This document shows, piece by piece, positions 11,601 to 21,645 of a stretch of DNA of 64,000 nt. The stretch spans positions 90,981 to 154,980 of the forward strand of contig CAXAMN010008569.1 in assembly GCA_963970005.1 (NCBI GenBank), written 5' to 3'. Positions within the stretch are counted from its first letter, which is position 1, and the number at the start of each line of letters is the position of its first letter. The stretch is from Durusdinium trenchii. Taxonomy: Eukaryota; Sar; Dinophyceae; Suessiales; Symbiodiniaceae. The notes under the pieces are model-generated. The model was not told where the DNA came from. It made no database searches and saw only the letters and a list, made by a program, of their open reading frames with translations. Both the position numbers and the translations under genes were made by a program.

Positions 11601-12195
11601 TCATATTAATATAGTTTAATATGCTACGATTTTGATTTTTTGTTTTCTCAAAGAGATGGCTAGTGTGAGATCGAGCATCCATAGGAGCAGCGCATGTGCA
11701 ACAAACATTGTACAGAAGACCTTGTGCGATCTGCTCTTGTTGATGATGAGAATTAGGGTTTGTGTGGGCTGTGAACTTGAGGCAGTCAACATTGAGCAAC
11801 GCCCTGGCTCACATCCGATCATGAACTACCTGTGCCCGACCTTACTCCGTGGGAGCTCAATGTGGCTCATTCAGAAAAATGTGCCCTTGACTGGAGAGGC
11901 AGGGCATGAGTTCCAAAGCTCCAGATTCCAAGTCTCTTTGTTGTTCGAATTGAGTCGAGTCCTGTCCTGCCTGGTGAAATGACAGGACCTGTTGCTTACC
12001 ATGGGCGTTCCAGCTCATGGACGCAAGCATCTTCATCATCGAGACCTCCTGAGTGAGATGCCCACTGCCATTTTCAAAGAGAGTGTTTTGAAATCCATGT
12101 CTGGCAATGGGATGCATTTGGCCGTTGTGGGGTGCCTCCTGATGTGCACAGTCAAGCATGTGCAAATTCAGGCCTGTCTTGTCCTAGATGATTAG
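8635..12195 (+). CDS. cytosine-C5 DNA methyltransferase-like gene, multi-exon
   Basis: At least nine exons on one strand contain, in order, elements matching the C5-methylase motif series: motif I-like SEFSGMGTAELAL (S-adenosylmethionine loop), a motif IV-like NVAGTECYD (Cys in the place of the catalytic Pro-Cys), HECTPRF (like the ENV/EN(T) motif VI), RPRRYTI (like motif VIII), and SGNGMHLAVVG (like motif X). Exons I can place are about 9150-9420, 9657-9987, about 10075-10299, 10511-10634, 10768-10848, 10921-11015, 11347-about 11583, about 11776-11940 and about 11990-12195. A Ser/Thr-rich stretch from ATG 8635 may be the N terminus. Introns use GA, GC and GT donors. The enzyme would methylate cytosine in DNA or act on RNA; the non-standard motif IV makes activity uncertain. 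Confidence 0.55.
9150..9420 (+). CDS. C5-methyltransferase-like exon with motif I
   Basis: The exon reads through FQWQTDMAQKLWGNPDQV and YHLLLTSEFSGMGTAELALQ. FSGMGTAE fits the F-x-G-x-G loop that binds S-adenosylmethionine. The exon end is uncertain; the frame stays open to 9484, but the Gly/Arg-rich tail looks like intron. Confidence 0.55.
9657..9987 (+). CDS. C5-methyltransferase-like exon between motifs I and IV
   Basis: A coherent frame includes ACDKSEHCISFIQSH, HLNNDIFARLSQSALKDMLE and KVDKYILDTLGDDLLDKYMN. The order matches the stretch between motif I and motif IV in the family. The exact donor is not resolved. Confidence 0.5.
10075..10299 (+). CDS. C5-methyltransferase-like exon with motif IV-like GTEC
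   Basis: Contains SVNVAGTECYDVSSMGAGKG followed by a helix ending EQRRRCQE. The Cys in GTEC is the candidate nucleophile. The donor at 10300 starts GAC, and the next exon at 10511 also starts GAC in phase. Confidence 0.55.
10511..10634 (+). CDS. C5-methyltransferase-like exon with motif VI-like HEC
   Basis: Reads DILLHECTPRFKPEVLERYL onward to SPHQLG. It joins the exon at 10768 across a GC-AG intron (10635-10767), giving LGWPVHRPRRYTIGL. Confidence 0.6.
10768..10848 (+). CDS. C5-methyltransferase-like exon with motif VIII-like RPRRYT
   Basis: Short exon reading WPVHRPRRYTIGLKKSRISM. A GT-AG intron of 72 nt (10849-10920) joins it in phase to AFTDFVRFGLDLKKLMMSPS. Confidence 0.6.
10921..11583 (+). 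CDS. C5-methyltransferase-like exons, target-recognition region
   Basis: Exon 10921-11015 ends LYNASEE. A GA-AG intron (11016-11346) joins it in phase to an exon reading EVKTKEAMVQRYKKGSGSST and then TFEALLPASKQRRLEGYKAM. The pentamer GAAGT stands at both the donor and the start of the next exon. The 3' limit of the second exon is uncertain. Confidence 0.5.
11776..12195 (+). CDS. C5-methyltransferase-like C-terminal exons with motif X
   Basis: The first exon (from about 11776, after …CTTGAG|GCAGTC) reads AVNIEQRPGSHPIMNYLCPT. The last (from about 11990) contains FKESVLKSMSGNGMHLAVVG, and GN-x-MH is where motif X stands in C5-methylases. The frame ends in TAG at 12195. The join between the two is not resolved. 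Confidence 0.5.
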
Positions 12196-12931
12196 GCAGA
12201 TCACTGGAAGCCTGGTGGTGGCTGGCGAATGGAGAGTTTTTTTGGGGGTTCAAGTTCTGGCCTCAGGCTCAGAGTTCCGAAGTTCAACAATCAGCAATGC
12301 AGTTACTACATACTACATATGTGCATTGTGCGTTAGGTTTGTTTGTTTTAATTACCCTGGTTTTCAGCCACTATGCCAGCGGCGTGGAAAGCTCTGGTCT
12401 CGAGTCTCTAGTCTCTGGTTAAGTTGTTCAGCTCACAGTGAAATGCCAGAGGCTAGGTTGCCGGATGGTTGCAGTTTTTTTGTCGTCGATGAATTTCTGA
12501 ATGGTGCGGCGCGGTCGGTGCGGTCCTTGCCTGCTCCTGAACGAATCGGAACTTATAGACAAACACAGGATTTGACAGGTCTAGCAGTCTAGCTACTGAT
12601 CTAAGTAGGCTCTAGCTTTCTAGCGCTACGAATCGGAACTTACAGGATTCTACAGTTCTAGTTCTAGTACGTTCTAGTTCTAGCCTTCTAGCGATATACC
12701 AATTCGGAATGCACTCCGAGCTGTCCAGCCTTGCAGCACAGCGCAAAAAGGTATGCGGGGCAGCATCCAGGTCATGGGTAGGTAGAGAGCCAAGGGTTAT
12801 CTTCATCTTCAGTCTTGAGTTTTGAGGTTCGAAGTTCGGTGTTCAGTTCGGCGCTGTGAAAAGTTGGCAGTTTGCACTTGCACTGTGCTGTGCGCCAATG
12901 CTCAAGAGAGCAAGTCCCAGTGTTGTGAACC

Positions 12932-15900
12932 ATGTCGGAAGGCAATGCGGCATGCGCTCTGTCTGTGGATTCACAGATGGTGGGGGCGGTGGGGGAGGAG
13001 GACATGATGCCTCCTCTAACAGTGTCATCCAAAGACGGGTCAGAGCCATGCACTTATTGCCCCCCAGCGTGTCGAGAAAGACATTGTGGCGTTGTGCAAG
13101 AAGCAGCATGTGAAGGTGATGTGTGAGGAGGCAGGGGCATGACTGGCATGACTGTGTGAATGTTGAGTTGGCGGTTGCAAGTTGAAATTCACGAGCTCGC
13201 AGGCTCACAAGCATGTTGTTGCAGTGTTGATTGAAGGCCTAAGGCTCCTGCAGGCCTTCACTTTGCTGCAGTGTTTGTGGTTTGACCCCTGACCCGGCCT
13301 GCCAGGATCGTGCAGCATATCGTGCGCTTTTTGATCAGGCGCGTGAAGCCGGTCCCCAGAGGGTCAAGCAGGTGGAAGCCATCAAGCGAGACGACCCACA
13401 GGCTTTTGGACTTCTGCTGATGGAGTTCAGAACCAAGTCCCCCGGCTTCACTTTGTGTCTTATTTCTCTTCCTGTTCCGTTCCTTTTGGGCTTGCGCTAG
13501 ATTTTGCAATTTTGCCAAATTTGGCTGCACTGCGGCTGCCGCTGACTCTTTTCCCAACTGCCTCAGAAACAGAGAGAGATACCACACATATCATCACACA
13601 TCACAAGCCAAGGTGTATGCAGCAAGGTGGGAGAGGGAGGCCAAAGCCAAAGTTCGACTTTGCGGCCTTCTTCTCACAAATGGAGAAGGGTAAACGGGTC
13701 TCCACTGGCGGCTACCAGGCAGGCTGAGTTGTCTGACCTAATTGCTATCTCGCAAACAATCCCACAATCTTTTGGAGAGTTGAGTTGAGTGGCCTCCATG
13801 TGCCACTTGCCGGAGATGTGCAGGTGATGAAGGTGTTTGCTGACTATGTGGCCCATTATGGATCACTTCCATACCCGCTGAAGCTTACAACAGAACAGGC
13901 GACGCAAACACCGACAGGTTGAAAGTCGTACGCAATATGTCAAATGCAACGGACTCAACGGAGTACATCATGGATTGACTCAATACACAAAACCAAAAAC
14001 AAAACAAAACTTAGAATACATGGAGATTTGTGGCACTCTGTAGTCACACTACTCTCTCTCTATCTCTATATATATACATTATACATCCTATAGTCCGTAG
14101 TCCTGTAGTCTAGAGTCCGGAGTCTGTAGTATATAGCATGATATAGTTTAAATGTTGGTCAAAATTGTCTATGTCTAGTCTGTCTAGTAGTCTAGCGTGG
14201 TTGACAAGTTGACCAATGACACTGAATGACACAATGATAAATATTCGACTGTAGTGGGCCTGCAGCGCAGGCCACTAAGCGGTGGCACCACGAGAAGGCG
14301 AACCCGAAGCACCCCCAAGACAAGATCAGGTCGCCAGACGAGAATGGCCTTCCGAACGGACCCTTTGCGCCTTGGTATGAAGCCTGAGCTTAAGCCTTGA
14401 GCAGCCAGCAGCGATCCTTGCGAATCTCAGGTCACGCGACTGTCCGTGACTTTGCACGATTACATCGATAGCTCCAAATACTCTGATTCGAAGTTCATCC
14501 TACAAGAGGGGCAGCGCAAAGACAAACCCTCTTCAACAGTGATTGAGGACATGGAGGACTGCCTGAATTCCCTGGATGCGTGATTTTGGGGTTGATCAGT
14601 GTGTTGTGCCTCAGTGTGGAAAGAGTTCTTGGAATGTGTCACTCAGGTCAGGTCAGGTGCTGTCACCTGTCGATTCTGTCGATGGTTTCTTTTGTGAGTC
14701 TGTTTGAGAGTCGCTTTGTATCCTGTCACTGTCAGAGGAGTCTTGTATTCTTATCATGCTGTGTGTTGTAAGTAGCCATCAGTTTGTGTCCTTCAGGACA
14801 GGTCAGTGATGCCAGTTGTTGCGTCTGATTGCCAGGATGCATTTCGGAAGGCCTCTGCATTGAAGGCAGATGATCCTTTGATGAGCATGCCAGATGTTTT
14901 TGATTTGACAGATGCGGCCCCCAGCACAAGTGCTCCAGCTTCTGCTCCTGGAAAGAGGGAGTCTGGCTCGTCTGGGCCAGCAGAGGCTGGAGGCCCAAAG
15001 AAACCAAGCACACGGCCGCAAAAGATCAAGAACCTGAAGGTCCTTTGGCTTACAGTAACTCTTAAGTGGGGGCGGGGGCGGGGGTGGTTCAAAATCCTCA
15101 TTGTATTCTGTAACGCAGGTTCACTGCATGACATCTTCCATCCATCACCATGGTTATCAGCCAGGTAGTGTAGAGGTTTCTTTGAAGTTCAGCAGTTTAT
15201 CAGACCAAGCCAGGTTTCACCTAGACCTCGACCTCTCAAGATCATGGGGAATGTTTGCAGCTGCTGCAGGTCATGATCGAGAAGAACAAGATTTCAACAG
15301 CTACCAAGATTACCAGTCTCCTAAGTTTTGGGAGAGAAGCCGTGTCCAAGCTCCTTGACCAAAGCATGCGCCTGTTGCATACTGACAGTTACCTTCCTGC
15401 TGAGAAGCACATGATCGAGATTGATGACCTGAAAAAGTTCAGCGTTGAGGAGCTCTCCACTTCACCAGTGGGAACAATGCAGCTCAGGTGGCTACTTACC
15501 AATCTCGTTTTCAGTCCGGCTAGCTTGCCGCAAACTTCCGCCGAGTCAGAGATGTTTCACAACGCAATTGTGAAGCTCATTGACATGGACCCGTTCTTGA
15601 GCATGCAAGACGACTTCAAAAAGGGGAATTGTGTGGAGCACCTTGACAAGATCGCTGAAGAGCGTCTCGCATGGGTGAATCTGAAGACGGCACCAGCCCC
15701 AGTTGCGCCTGTCAACATCTAATTGTTTGAATTGTTTCCTCACAGCCAGGATCGCAACTCATCATTTCGCAATGATGCAAATGTGATGCAGTGGTCTCAT
15801 CGCCATGCCTTTGAAGCCCAGGAAGCCCAAGTGAAGGCCGCCCTCGACAAGCATTTGCTGCAAGTGAAGAACTTGGAGAAAATTCGTCAATGCCTGCTGT

Positions 15901-18900
15901 CTTCTGTGAAAGACTATGAGTCTGAGAAGAAGGAGCTTGAGAAGGCCTGGCACTTGGCAGGCGGTCAAATGTTTTTCTGAAAACGAGCTGTGTGCTTTGC
16001 GCCCAACATAAGTCGACGCAGGCAAGGGACCAGCAGAAGAAAAAGGAAGAGAAAACAAGGACAGCTGAAGCAAAGAAGGCAGCCAGACGTGTGCCTTGTT
16101 CTGGCTCTAGAGCAAATTTTTGTTGAGGTGGCGTTGGAGTTGGAGTTTCCAGCTGTAGCATTCATTGTTCTGTTCAATGAAATGTGCAGTGTACACTGAC
16201 TACAGTGAGGTAGATTTCCATGATTGGGACTTAAGCCAAGCATCTAGCCCTGCATGTCTGACTCAGGCGGCAGCTGCTGCCAAGAAAGCCAGTGCCCAGG
16301 GCCAGGGCAACGGCACCGGCGATGAGCGTCCATCATCGATGCGCGTTAAGACAAATGACGTCACAGACAGCGACTGCAGTACAGTCAAGACCCTCACTAA
16401 GTTTCCACCGCTCAGGCGGCTCAAGGTTGTCACGCTTGAGCCCGATGATGACATTTGCGAGAAGATGGGGCACATGATCAGCAAGCAGGAGGCATTCATC
16501 CTGCGACCAAAGCGTGGCAAGAACCTTCTCAAGCTCATGCATGCAGCTGGGCTGGGCCAGGTATTGTGATTTTACGTTCTTTGTTCTAAAATGCTGAAAA
16601 GGATGCAACTGGGTTTTGTTTAGAAGGTCACCTGTGTCAATAGGTCACTTTGTGAATTTACTGAGTCAGGAATCCGGGTCCGGATGAGTCAAGTGTTTGT
16701 AGATTTGCAGTACTTCGCCACAGTGTGTCCACAGTTGCCGATCCTTAGAGAAAGGGAGTACTGGGCGTGGGTTCAGGTGGCTTGTATCTGGTGTGAAAAT
16801 CTCTGAGTTGAGGTGGGCAAAGAAGAGGAGGTTTCGGTGGTCAAAGAGCTGGAGGAGTTCGCAAAGCACTTCAAGGAGTGTGTGCAGGATGCTTTGGACA
16901 AGGGTCAAGGGAAGCCACGCAGTTCAATGCTGCTCGATGACACCGAGACCAATGCGTGCATCATGGAGGCCTGTTTTGTTTTTTTTTGAGAAGATGTGTG
17001 ATGTGACTGATGTGGGTATAAGCATGTGCCCACTTGTTGGACTTTGCCTGCTGTCCGCTGCCCCCCCGCAATGACCCCATGCCATCATGCATTATGCATG
17101 CGATTCCATCTCACTTGGCAGGCCCTCCGGTTTGGAAGTGATGAGAAGGGGCTTTGGCTGGAAGCCACTGACGGAGGAGTGCCGGTGTACGGCTTTCTGG
17201 ACGTCGAAACTCTGGATAAGTTTGGCCGCCAAGTGCAGCCTGGCAAGCATCGGATCACTCGAAACGGGAGTCTACGAGTCTGAAAGGCCGACTTTGTGAC
17301 AGGAAGGAAGAAGTTTCTGTTGTTCAGTGAAGTGAGTCAATGAGTCGTGGAGTCCTGGGGTGACAAAGGTGGTGGATCTTGGTGGGGATGTGAGGAGCCG
17401 AAGGCAGGTAAGGCTGTTAAGTTGGTGCTGACTAAGGTCATCTGGGTCCAATCATCCAATTGTACACACAATTTGAGAGCTTGCTCGGGCCAGGGGAATG
17501 ACACACAAACATGTGAGAGACTTGAGGTATCCTGATGAGAAGGAGTATGTGAAGCAGATTGGCCCAAAGGCAGAGAAGGTGAGAGAGAACCTGCACCTAT
17601 CTGCCGGTGGACTGGCCCAGGGTGAGATCTATGTTGGCATTGAGAATCACGCCATGCCAACAATCCGGCTGCAGCACTCTGGTGGGCGATTGGTGGCAGC
17701 CGCGCGGCCGAGTGAAGTTTCCTAGCTGCACAAGCGAGGCTGCTCACTGCTCACCCTCCCCAACTTCCCAGCCCCAGTCAAACAATATTATCAGTTTCAT
17801 TCCATTCCATTACTGTTTATTGTTGCGCTGCAACAAACACACTTAGATCCATGCTCGCAAGAGCTATATAAGTTTGGAAATTCCAGCGTTGCTGCCACTG
17901 CAATTAGACCTTTAATGTAATTATACCTTGGCTGAGGGAACGGAAAGGTGAGCGAGTCCGCGACAACAGTATTGTTTGAACAAAGGTGAAACGTAAAGAA
18001 ATGGTGTAAACATCTTGCAGGGCAGGTACGTGACTTTGGCGTCCCAAAGTCATATCGCAACACAATGGAAAGGTCTTCGTTGGGCAATGCTTTCCAAAGT
18101 GTTCATTGCCGTCGGTTTGAGCGGTCCCCTGCTGCTGGTCTGTACAAGGAAAGTTGAAATCGGAATGCTTCAAAGGCCAAGTAGTTAATGCTTGTGTATT
18201 ACGGTCAGAGGTCCTTAGGAACAGGATGTGACACACACACAGAAGGGAACCACAAACTACGCCCCACACTCACACCCAAGTCTGAATATATTTGTCGACC
18301 GCTCACCCACTCTGAGGTGAAGGAGTTCACTGAAGCCAAAGACATGGACACGATTCTGAACTTCATGCGAACAGCTGAGCCAGATGCACTCCCGGCTGGG
18401 AGTGTGCCCTCCTTTCAGGTAGGCCAACTTCTTCCAGGGGATGCTTTGTTCTTGCCCATGGGTGCAGTATATCTCGAGAAGGCGATAAACGCTAACAGCA
18501 TCACCCTCAAAGCCACTTGGAGTTCGAAGGGGAAGGAGAGTAGACAGGGATCGAGTTTGTGTCATGGTCACCTCTTCTAACTGGGCACTGATTCTGAATC
18601 TAAGACTGACCTGACTCGACCTCTGAACTCCAGAGTGTTTTTAAATATGTTTTACTTTATAGTGTCAGGGACAGGTTCAGTGACGTCAGCTTAAATATGG
18701 TTTTCACCGTCTCAGGTACCCTACCAGCCATTTGACTTTTTGTGCAAGTCCGACTTCCTTGCCTTGAAGACCTTGCTGGGGGAGCCTATCTTTGGCAAGC
18801 CATTTCTGCGGGTCATGAGCGCATACGTTGCAGGCTTGGCATTGGCGCTGCCAACTGGCGAGGTCGGTGATTTGGACAAGCATAAGGATGCTGATGAGGG

Positions 18901-20600
18901 CCTGAACTTGGCTGGGGCAAAGCCGAAGCTTGGTTGGAGATAGGGAACACGGCCTGGCGCACAGGTCCGGAATCATACACAGTACACAGTACAGTACAAA
19001 CACTTCATTGTTCTGTTCCTTCCTTCCGAAATTCCGAAACATAGTCATTTCGATCTACTAGCCAAGCACGCAAAGCGGAGTTTAGCGGTGACCTTGGGAC
19101 CCTGATGGCTAATCGCAAGTCTGTGGAACATGCAACGGCGTGTGTCACATACAAATACACAGAGTGTTTGCTGGTTGATGGTCTTTGGAATTAATGTGAA
19201 GTTAAAGGCAATTTGTTTGGTTTGATTAGTCTGTGATTTTGTGTGCTTACCACGCTTTGTGCAAGGAGTCCGGTGGTGGTGAAGAAAGAACAAGCTCCAA
19301 CAGACTCTCACCAAAGCCAGAAGAAGAGGGACATCCGCCAGGTGGAGGGTCAGAGTGGTAGGGAGAATGATGTGAAGGCTGCCAGGAGCTCAACAGACCC
19401 AGAGTCACTTCGCCCAGCTGCGCTCTCTGCTGAGAGTGTCAGCAAATTCACGGACGATGAGATTTTTGCCGCCATCACAGCAGAGCTGAACTTTCTTGAC
19501 ACCGATGGTTACTCGATCGGGGACGCGGAGATGGACTTGCTTGTGTCTGCAGCTCTGAGGCATTCCCTTATCCAAGACTATGTGCGTTGGGTCGATGATC
19601 CTGAGTGGAAGTTTGGGTATGATGATGCTTTGGAGGACCTGAAAGACTTTGTCGCGTGGCTGGAGTCCGAGGAGTCCCACATGGATCTACCTGAGACTGA
19701 GATGCCCAAGGAAATTCCACCTGACAAGGAGGCCCCACGTGAGGAGCCCAAGGAGGCTCCACCCAAGGAGTCCAAGGAGGCTCCACCCAACGAGTCCAAG
19801 GAGGGCCCACCACCCGAGGAGTCCAAGGAGGCCACGCCCGAGGAGTCCAAGGAGGCTCCACCCAAGGAGTCCAAGGAGGGCCCACCACCCGAGGAGGCCA
19901 CGCCCGAGGAGTCCAAGGAGGCTCCACCCACACCCAAGGAGTCCAAGGAGGGCCCACCACCCGAGGAGGAGGCTCCACCCACACCCAAGGAGTCCAAGGA
20001 GGGCCCACCACCCGAGGAGCCCAAGGAGGCCACGCCCAACAACTCCAAGGAGGCTCCACCCCAGGAGTCCGAGGAGTCCAAGGAGGCTCCAGCCGAGGAG
20101 CCCAAGGAGGCCCCTCCGCTTGACTTGAAAGAGTGGGAAGCGGCTGAGCGGGAGCGCTTGAGGAAAATTACCATGAGGGGTGATCAAGGCTTGCGTCTTG
20201 ATTCATGTTGAGGCAAGTTTTGTGAGTTCCGTTCACGTTCCGTTTCGTTCCCTTTTGATAACGCTTTCAGGTTCCACTTGCTTCCATGCACAAGTTTTGT
20301 TTACTCTGGTTAGTTACCTGGTTGGTAACTACTGGTTTTCCTGGTGCCTGGTTTGTTTCCATTCAATTATATACATTATTAGTAGCAGCCTTGATGCAGC
20401 TTCCACGCAGGATCAAGATGCTGGACAAGTATGTTTTGGGCGAAAGGCTCCCGAAGTTGAAGCTCCTCAGAAAGGAGCTCCTGATTGATGAGCTTGTGTC
20501 ACTTGAGAAGGAGTGTCGACTCACTAGGTTTGGACGCGCTGGTTTTTTTTCTCAAAGCACTCTTGGCGCACCAGATGCCAAGAGACAGAAGACTGAGTAG
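12932..20600 (+). CDS. large multi-exon gene, unknown function, cupin/JmjC-like segment
   Basis: At least 14 consecutive exons share strand and style. Many joins are phase-exact: 13306-13444, 13627-13718, 13824-13898, 14271-14381, 14431-14579, 14802-15039, 15270-15710, 15750-about 15965, 16267-16560, 16813-16968 and 17122-17277. Later exons lie near 17369-17407, 17527-17725, 18280-18540, 18716-18943, 19269-20190 and 20399-20600. A possible first exon at 12932 has a Cys cluster (EPCTYCPPACRERHC). The exon near 18280 holds LLPGDALFLPMGAVYLEKA, which looks like a cupin/JmjC strand pair. The last exon ends in a helix and TAG. This resembles a highly duplicated dinoflagellate-specific family. It may be more than one transcript, because TAA at 15720 and TGA at 17283 could be real ends. 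Confidence 0.5.
13306..14579 (+). CDS. five phase-exact exons of the large unknown gene
   Basis: Exons 13306-13444, 13627-13718, 13824-13898, 14271-14381 and 14431-14579 join without a frame break. Peptides include AYRALFDQAREAGPQRVKQV, RPKPKFDFAAFFSQMEKGKR, MKVFADYVAHYGSLPYPLKL, ATKRWHHEKANPKHPQDKIR and VTRLSVTLHDYIDSSKYSDS. The first four introns start GC (13445, 13719, 13899, 14382) and all end AG|G. The last of these introns is only 49 nt. Confidence 0.55.
14802..15965 (+). CDS. three exons of the large unknown gene, with a 39-nt intron
   Basis: Exon 14802-15039 has a Ser/Ala/Pro-rich acidic linker after PDVFDLTDAAP. Exon 15270-15710 is globular and helical (LLSFGREAVSKLLDQSMRLL; LAWVNLKTAPAPVAP). 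Exon 15750-about 15965 is a charged helix (VKNLEKIRQCLLSSVKDYES). The first intron is GT-AG with GTC at both ends. The second would be 15711-15749, starts GTCAAC, contains TAA, and ends in a pyrimidine run plus CACAGCCAG. Confidence 0.55.
16019..16131 (+). CDS. candidate exon, Lys/Glu-rich helix
   Basis: After GACGCAG|GCAAGG the frame reads ARDQQKKKEEKTRTAEAKKA and ends TGA at 16131. The charged composition suits a continuation of the helical exon ending near 15965. The exact join is not resolved. Confidence 0.35.
16267..17277 (+). CDS. three phase-exact exons of the large unknown gene
   Basis: Exon 16267-16560 (AAAAAKKASAQG; PPLRRLKVVTLEPDDDICEK) joins 16813-16968 (VSVVKELEEFAKHFKECVQD) across a GT-AG intron. 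That joins 17122-17277 (ALRFGSDEKGLWLEATDGGV) across a GC-AG intron whose donor and following exon both start GCC. Exon lengths after the first are exact codon multiples (52 and 52). Confidence 0.55.
17369..17725 (+). CDS. candidate exons of the large unknown gene
   Basis: A 13-codon exon, 17369-17407, stands between CAAAG|GTGG and GGCAG|GTAAGG. A later frame from about 17527 reads YPDEKEYVKQIGPKAEKVRE and AMPTIRLQHSGGRLVAAARP before TAG. The join between them is unclear. Confidence 0.4.
18280..18943 (+). CDS. two exons with a cupin/JmjC-like segment
   Basis: The first exon reads YICRPLTHSEVKEFTEAKDM and then FQVGQLLPGDALFLPMGAVY. GDALFLPMG is the kind of strand-turn seen in cupin and JmjC folds (G-D-x-h-h-h-P-x-G). 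The second starts after CTCAG|GTACCC at 18716 and reads VPYQPFDFLCKSDFLALKTL. No iron-binding His or Asp set is visible, so enzyme activity is not claimed. Confidence 0.45.
19269..20200 (+). CDS. exon with Pro/Glu/Lys/Ser tandem peptide repeats
   Basis: An N-terminal globular acidic part (FTDDEIFAAITAELNFLDTD; WLESEESHMDLPETEMP) is followed from about 19720 to 20110 by degenerate repeats of KESKEAPP/KESKEGPPPEE and EATPEE. A charged helix (LKEWEAAERERLRK) closes it. The repeat is disordered, highly charged and probably polymorphic in length. Frames open on the other strand here are side effects of the codon-period repeat. Confidence 0.55.
20399..20600 (+). CDS. last exon of the large unknown gene
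   Basis: After …GATGCAG|CTTCC the frame reads RIKMLDKYVLGERLPKLKLL, then ELLIDELVSLEKECRLTRFG, and ends APDAKRQKTE before TAG. The basic tail (AKRQK) could be a nuclear signal. It is the last plus-strand coding sequence before the strand switch. Confidence 0.45.
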
Positions 20601-21168
20601 AAGAAGACTGCAATTTGATTTGCAGCGACAGGGGAGCGTGGGGAGCGCAGTAAAAAGAGAGGTGGGCGCATGGGTGGATCGATTGCAGCTGTGATACAGG
20701 CTTGTGCGCTTGGGAAATGATCTTTCATTCTTGCGCAGTGTGAAGTGTCTGTTTTTTATATATTTTTCACGGTAATTTCCGGGTACATTGCCTTTGGAGG
20801 GATGCCTTCTCAAGGTATCAATTTTTGGCAGTCCCAAAATGTCACACGCCCTAGTTCTCCCCCTGATGTATGGGCAACAGCCCAAAGTCTTGTTTTCAAT
20901 GCTTCCTGGACCCACTCCATTGCTAATGTGAAGATTCCAGGCAGTTTACGGGTGAAGGGCGGGTGATCGGTGGGTGAGAGCCAGCCACCCGTAATCCCGC
21001 GAAAATGAGCAGGCGTAGCCAACTGCTTGGGAGGAGCGGCCGACATGTCAGCTCAGCGAGGGATCGTTGAGGTCGATTGATGGAAACGGACTGGGCGCGC
21101 ATTCAGTCACACTTGCCCCCCCCGGACATGACCTGCGCCTTTTGCCACAAATTCACTAGATGTACAGC

Positions 21169-21645
21169 CTAGGCCAATGCACGTCGGTCCGGACCGGGAA
21201 GCACAACCTGGCATGACTTGCAAATCTGGCGATCGTACCCCAAGGCCTCGTGCACAGACGTAGCACGGTGGGTATCGCCCCGAAAGCCCGGAGACGCCTG
21301 TCTCCACCGGCACCACGGTGCGCCTTCGCGCTCTACGTGCCACAACGCCCCTGCTTTAGTTGAACATATAAACACGACAGGGTACCGCGGGAGCTGGGGT
21401 AGGTTCCCTCCGCAGCTCGACCGGGCCCAGCTAAACAGCGCCTCGCCCCCGCGTCTTTTCAAGACGCCCTGGCGGTCGATCGCTCTCAGCCCTTCCAGTC
21501 GCGTGTACTCCTGATCGAAGTCGGTGCGCTTGATGCAGGCAAGGAGGATGGCCATGAGAATTGGTGCCCTATGCACTCCGGCCTGACAGTGGACCACAAC
21601 ATTCTTTCCGGCAGTCAGGGTGGCAAAGGCCGCTTGTTTAATATC
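21169..21645 (-). CDS. dual-specificity phosphatase-like C-terminal domain
   Basis: It continues the recombinase frame directly after the TAG at 21646-21648. AAFATLTAGKNVVVHCQAGV and HRAPILMAILLACI form the phosphatase P-loop (Cys at 21586-21588, Arg at 21568-21570) and the helix after it. A C-terminal RQICKSCQVV may be half of a metal site. The protein ends in TAG. Confidence 0.55.
   Translation of the reverse strand, partial: DIKQAAFATLTAGKNVVVHCQAGVHRAPILMAILLACIKRTDFDQEYTRLEGLRAIDRQGVLKRRGGEALFSWARSSCGGNLPQLPRYPVVFICSTKAGALWHVEREGAPWCRWRQASPGFRGDTHRATSVHEALGYDRQICKSCQVVLPGPDRRALA

Noticed and set aside
19568..20187. Three minus-strand frames of 163-198 codons rich in Trp/Pro, Ser/Gly or Leu/Gly
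   Set aside because: They are the opposite-strand reading of the KESKEAPP repeat exon, whose plus frame has natural globular flanks.
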